From: Pseudovibrio axinellae
Lineage (GTDB): Bacteria; Pseudomonadota; Alphaproteobacteria; Rhizobiales; Stappiaceae
Direction: 5' to 3'
Length of the DNA: 64,000 nucleotides
Assembly: GCF_900110875.1 (NCBI RefSeq)
Contig: NZ_FOFM01000002.1
Coordinates: 372,001 to 436,000, forward strand
Shown here: positions 60,842-64,000 of the stretch, piece after piece
How positions within the stretch are numbered: the stretch's first letter is position 1
How the letters are laid out: each line of letters begins with the position of its first letter
Notes under the pieces: model-generated
Told to the model about the DNA's origin: nothing
Database searches by the model: none
Seen by the model: the letters and a program-made list of their open reading frames with translations, nothing else
Position numbers and translations under genes: made by a program

Positions 60842-62755
60842 ATGGCAAAGGTCATCGGTATCGACCTCGGCACGACGAATTCGTGCGTATCTGTAATGGA
60901 CGGCAAAGACGCCAAGGTAATTGAAAACGCAGAAGGTGCGCGTACTACCCCTTCTATGGTTGCCTTTAGCGATGACGGCGAGCGCCTTGTAGGCCAGCCA
61001 GCAAAGCGTCAGGCTGTTACCAATCCTACAGACACTCTGTTTGCTGTAAAGCGTCTCATCGGTCGTCGTTTTGATGATCCGACAGTCGCGAAAGACAAAA
61101 AGCTTGTTCCATACGAAATCGTAAAAGCTGACAACGGTGATGCTTGGGTTGAAGCTGAAGGTGAGAAGTACTCCCCATCTCAGGTTTCTGCATTTATCCT
61201 GCAAAAGATGAAAGAAACTGCTGAGAGCTTCCTTGGTGAAACCGTTACCCAGGCAGTTATCACAGTTCCAGCATACTTTAACGATGCTCAGCGCCAGGCA
61301 ACCAAAGACGCCGGTAAGATCGCTGGTCTTGAAGTTCTGCGTATCATCAACGAGCCAACCGCTGCAGCACTTGCATACGGCATGGACAAGAACGATGGTA
61401 AAACCATTGCGGTTTACGATCTTGGCGGTGGTACATTTGACGTTTCCATCCTGGAAATCGGTGATGGCGTATTTGAAGTAAAATCAACCAACGGTGATAC
61501 TTTCCTTGGTGGTGAAGACTTTGATATGCGCTTGGTTGACTACCTTGCTAACGAATTCAAAAAAGATCAGGGCATCGACCTTAAGAACGATAAGCTTGCA
61601 TTGCAGCGCTTGAAAGAAGCAGCTGAAAAAGCAAAGATCGAACTTTCCTCCTCTTCCCAGACCGAAATCAACCTGCCGTTCATTACCGCTGACGCTTCTG
61701 GTCCAAAACACCTTACCTTGAAGCTGACCCGTGCGAAGTTCGAGCAGCTCGTTGACGATTTGGTTCAGCGCACCGTTGCTCCAATGAAAGCGGCACTGAA
61801 AGATGCAGGCCTGGCAACTGGCGAAATCGACGAAGTCGTTCTCGTCGGCGGTATGACTCGTATGCCAAAGGTTCAGGAAGTTGTTAAGCAGTTCTTCGGT
61901 AAAGAGCCGCACAAAGGTGTGAACCCGGACGAAGTTGTTGCAATGGGTGCTGCAATTCAGGCTGGCGTTCTGCAGGGTGATGTTAAAGACGTTCTGCTTC
62001 TCGACGTTACTCCGCTGTCCCTGGGCATTGAAACCCTTGGTGGCGTGTTTACACGTTTGATCGACCGCAACACGACCATCCCTACGAAAAAGGGCCAGGT
62101 GTTCTCTACAGCTGAAGACAACCAGACTGCAGTGACCATCCGTGTCTTCCAGGGTGAACGTGAAATGGCTGCGGACAACAAGATCCTTGGTCAGTTCGAT
62201 CTGGTTGGTATTCCACCAGCACCACGCGGTGTTCCGCAGGTTGAAGTTGCTTTTGATATCGATGCGAACGGTATTGTAAACGTCACCGCGAAAGATAAGG
62301 GTACTGGCAAAGAACAGCAGATCCGTATTCAGGCATCTGGTGGTCTGTCAGACACCGACATCGAGCAGATGGTGAAGGACGCAGAATCTCACGCTGAAGA
62401 AGATAAGAAGCGTAAGGAACTGGTTGAAGCAAGAAACCAGGGTGAAGCACTGCACCACTCTACTGAAAAGTCCCTTAAAGACTATGGCGACAAAGTCTCT
62501 GAAGAGGACAAGGCAGCAATCGAAAGCGCACTTGCAGCTCTGAAGCTGTCTCTCGAAGGTGAAGACCTTGAAGACCTTCAGGCGAAGACACAGAGCCTTG
62601 CTGAAGTTTCTATGAAACTTGGCGAAGCAATGTACAAAGACGCGCAAGCTGAAGCTGGCGAAGAAGCCGAAGACGATGGCGAGCCTAAGCCTGTAGACGA
62701 CGTGGTTGACGCAGACTTTGAAGAAGTTCGCGACGACGACAAAAAGTCCAGCTAA
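60842..62755 (+). CDS. dnaK: Hsp70 chaperone
   Basis: ATP-driven protein folding chaperone. 637 residues from ATG at 60842, with AGGAG about 11 bases upstream. An upstream in-frame extension to 60725 is not coding. N-terminal [40 protein letters not shown] and [11 protein letters not shown] motifs of the ATPase domain are intact. The substrate-binding domain begins [21 protein letters not shown]. The C-terminus [24 protein letters not shown] is typical alphaproteobacterial. dnaJ follows 350 bases later. Confidence 0.98.
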   Translation: MAKVIGIDLGTTNSCVSVMDGKDAKVIENAEGARTTPSMVAFSDDGERLVGQPAKRQAVTNPTDTLFAVKRLIGRRFDDPTVAKDKKLVPYEIVKADNGDAWVEAEGEKYSPSQVSAFILQKMKETAESFLGETVTQAVITVPAYFNDAQRQATKDAGKIAGLEVLRIINEPTAAALAYGMDKNDGKTIAVYDLGGGTFDVSILEIGDGVFEVKSTNGDTFLGGEDFDMRLVDYLANEFKKDQGIDLKNDKLALQRLKEAAEKAKIELSSSSQTEINLPFITADASGPKHLTLKLTRAKFEQLVDDLVQRTVAPMKAALKDAGLATGEIDEVVLVGGMTRMPKVQEVVKQFFGKEPHKGVNPDEVVAMGAAIQAGVLQGDVKDVLLLDVTPLSLGIETLGGVFTRLIDRNTTIPTKKGQVFSTAEDNQTAVTIRVFQGEREMAADNKILGQFDLVGIPPAPRGVPQVEVAFDIDANGIVNVTAKDKGTGKEQQIRIQASGGLSDTDIEQMVKDAESHAEEDKKRKELVEARNQGEALHHSTEKSLKDYGDKVSEEDKAAIESALAALKLSLEGEDLEDLQAKTQSLAEVSMKLGEAMYKDAQAEAGEEAEDDGEPKPVDDVVDADFEEVRDDDKKSS

Positions 62756-62763
62756 CTTATACT

Positions 62764-62799
62764 TTTAGCTCGCAAGCTCATATTGGCTTGCGAGCTAAA
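62764..62799 (+). terminator. Stem-loop terminator after dnaK
   Basis: TTTAGCTCGCAAGC and GCTTGCGAGCTAAA form a perfect 14-bp stem with an 8-base loop, followed by CTTTATT, eight bases after the stop. The U-run is short, so termination may be partial, allowing some dnaJ read-through. Confidence 0.75.
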
Positions 62800-63105
62800 C
62801 TTTATTGAAGTATTCCCCGCTGTAGGGAAGATTTTAATGAATAAGAACTTTTGAAGTGCGGTTGCCTTCGAAGGGTCTACTTCTTACATACGGGTGGCTG
62901 GGAGTGTGTGCTGTGCTGAAAGCCGCATCTAAAAGACCAGCCGAACAGTAAATAGTATTGTTTTGAAGAAGAGTGCAGTCGGTGAGTAAATTCGCTGAAA
63001 AGCTGGAATGAGCTCTAACTGCTACCGCTAGCCTCAGATTGAACTTATGTTCTCCTGAAACTTCAAAACACAGATAGACATCACGTCTTTGGAGCTTATT
63101 TTATA
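62800..63105. other. dnaK-dnaJ intergenic region
   Basis: No gene is seen. It should hold a dnaJ promoter because of the strong stem-loop upstream, but no clear sigma-70 or sigma-32 match can be fixed. Confidence 0.5.
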
Positions 63106-64000
63106 ATGTCTAAACGCGACTACTACGAGGTGCTGGGGGTAGCACGGGAGGTCGACGAAAAGGCACTTAAAGGCGCTTATCGCAAACTGGCGATGAAGTA
63201 TCATCCAGATCGCAATCCTGGAGATGATGAAGCGGAAGCAAACTTTAAGGAAGTAAGCGAAGCTTACGAAACCTTGAAAGATCCGCAAAAGCGCGCAGCC
63301 TATGATCGATTTGGCCATGCAGCCTTTGAAAACGGCGGCTTTGGTGGCGGCGGTGGTGGAGCAGGTCAAGGCGACTTTGCGTCTTCCATGGCAGACATTT
63401 TTGATGAGTTCTTTGGCGGTGGCGGTGGTCGTCGCGGTTCTGGTCGTGAGCGCGGGGCTGATCTTCGTTACAACTTGGAAGTTTCTCTGGAAGAAGCTTA
63501 CGAAGGCAAGTCTGTTGAAATTGAAGTTCCGACATCTGTAACCTGTGAGCCATGCAGTGGTTCTGGCGCGAAGTCCGGTACAAGACCTTCCTCCTGTCCA
63601 ACTTGTGGCGGTGCAGGGCGTGTTAGAGCTGCTCAGGGCTTCTTCACCATGGAGCGGACATGTCCAACCTGTCAGGGGCGCGGAGAAGTCATTGCAGACC
63701 CATGTGATAGCTGTGGTGGCACAGGTCGCACGACAAAAGAACGGACGCTTTCTGTAAATATCCCATCGGGGATTGAAGATGGGACACGCATTCGCTTGAC
63801 CGGCGAAGGTGAGGCTGGAGCCCGTGGCGGCCCTGCTGGTGACCTTTATATCTTCCTGTCTCTCCGTCCGCACGAATTCTTCCAACGCGATGGTGCCGAC
63901 ATCTTCTGCCGAGTTCCGATTTCAATGACGACCGCAGCTTTGGGTGGTCAATTCGAAGTCCCGGCTCTGGATGGCAATACTGCGCGTGTTAAGGTTCCTG
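63106..64000 (+). CDS. dnaJ: Hsp40 co-chaperone, C-terminal part beyond right edge
   Basis: Stimulates DnaK ATPase. ATG at 63106 with GGAG 11 bases upstream opens [41 protein letters not shown], the J-domain with HPD. A Gly-rich segment ([13 protein letters not shown], then [10 protein letters not shown]) follows. The zinc-binding CxxCxGxG repeats are [24 protein letters not shown] and CDSCGGTG. The frame remains open to base 64000 and the C-terminal substrate-binding domain is cut at about residue 298. Confidence 0.97.
   Translation, partial: MSKRDYYEVLGVAREVDEKALKGAYRKLAMKYHPDRNPGDDEAEANFKEVSEAYETLKDPQKRAAYDRFGHAAFENGGFGGGGGGAGQGDFASSMADIFDEFFGGGGGRRGSGRERGADLRYNLEVSLEEAYEGKSVEIEVPTSVTCEPCSGSGAKSGTRPSSCPTCGGAGRVRAAQGFFTMERTCPTCQGRGEVIADPCDSCGGTGRTTKERTLSVNIPSGIEDGTRIRLTGEGEAGARGGPAGDLYIFLSLRPHEFFQRDGADIFCRVPISMTTAALGGQFEVPALDGNTARVKVP

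Noticed and set aside
1-64000. CRISPR arrays, complete insertion sequences and rRNA genes
   Set aside because: No regularly spaced repeats, no transposase gene and no rRNA sequence could be seen in the window.

Overview
The window looks like a chromosomal segment of a marine alphaproteobacterium, probably in or near Pseudovibrio/Stappiaceae. This rests on the choline/betaine locus with a BetI-type operator, an Irr-type iron box, the mutM/ubiE/ubiB and dnaK/dnaJ neighbourhoods, and moderate GC. It is a judgement from gene content, not a database match.

Left core (1-13193). A MarR regulator runs off the left edge behind a large palindrome, followed by a strong-RBS 27-codon membrane peptide. 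Next come the choline-to-glycine-betaine genes (betI-betA-betB, minus strand) diverging from a choline ABC importer (choXWV) across a perfect BetI palindrome. A DUF898 membrane protein, an M48 peptidase, an N-formylglutamate amidohydrolase and a FabF-like ketosynthase follow.

Integrated region (13194-36783). An intact tRNA-Arg(CCG) gene (36784-36860, minus) is followed downstream by two further copies of its 3' part, at 25162-25211 and 13194-13243. This is the pattern of two elements stacked at one tRNA. Island A (13194-25161) has no visible integrase. It carries an MGDG-synthase-like glycosyltransferase, a cNMP-binding/CPBP membrane protein with an altered active site, a TetR regulon (six-TM ABC-type protein plus RND efflux pair) with four matching operator boxes, a decayed EamA transporter, and a WYL regulator/VOC protein pair. 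Island B (25162-36783) is an integrative mobilizable element. It has a tyrosine integrase, a probable excisionase, an XRE regulator, a MobF relaxase without helicase, a coupling protein, a ribbon-helix-helix protein and a RepC-like initiator, with no type IV secretion genes.

The most unusual part is Island B's AT-rich cargo at 26.7-32 kb. It encodes a small zinc-ribbon membrane protein, an Mrr-like nuclease, a thymidylate-synthase homologue with the Asn-to-Asp change typical of dCMP-specific enzymes, and an alpha-glutamyl/putrescinyl-thymine-pyrophosphorylase clade 3 protein. A HigB/HigA-ImmA toxin-antitoxin pair converges on these genes. I read this as a candidate nucleotide-hypermodification and conflict system.

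Right core (36861-64000). An imelysin/di-haem/imelysin/DUF1513 iron operon sits behind an Irr-type box. It is followed by a membrane-anchored glycerophosphodiesterase, a UgpB-like sugar or polyol-phosphate ABC importer under a DeoR regulator with tandem palindromes, a GntR regulator, gnd, an L-lactate-type dehydrogenase, mutM, ubiE-ubiB, a TetR regulator, alkB, an FMN-binding glutamate-synthase-like protein, and dnaK-dnaJ (dnaJ cut by the right edge) with a heat-shock-type promoter.
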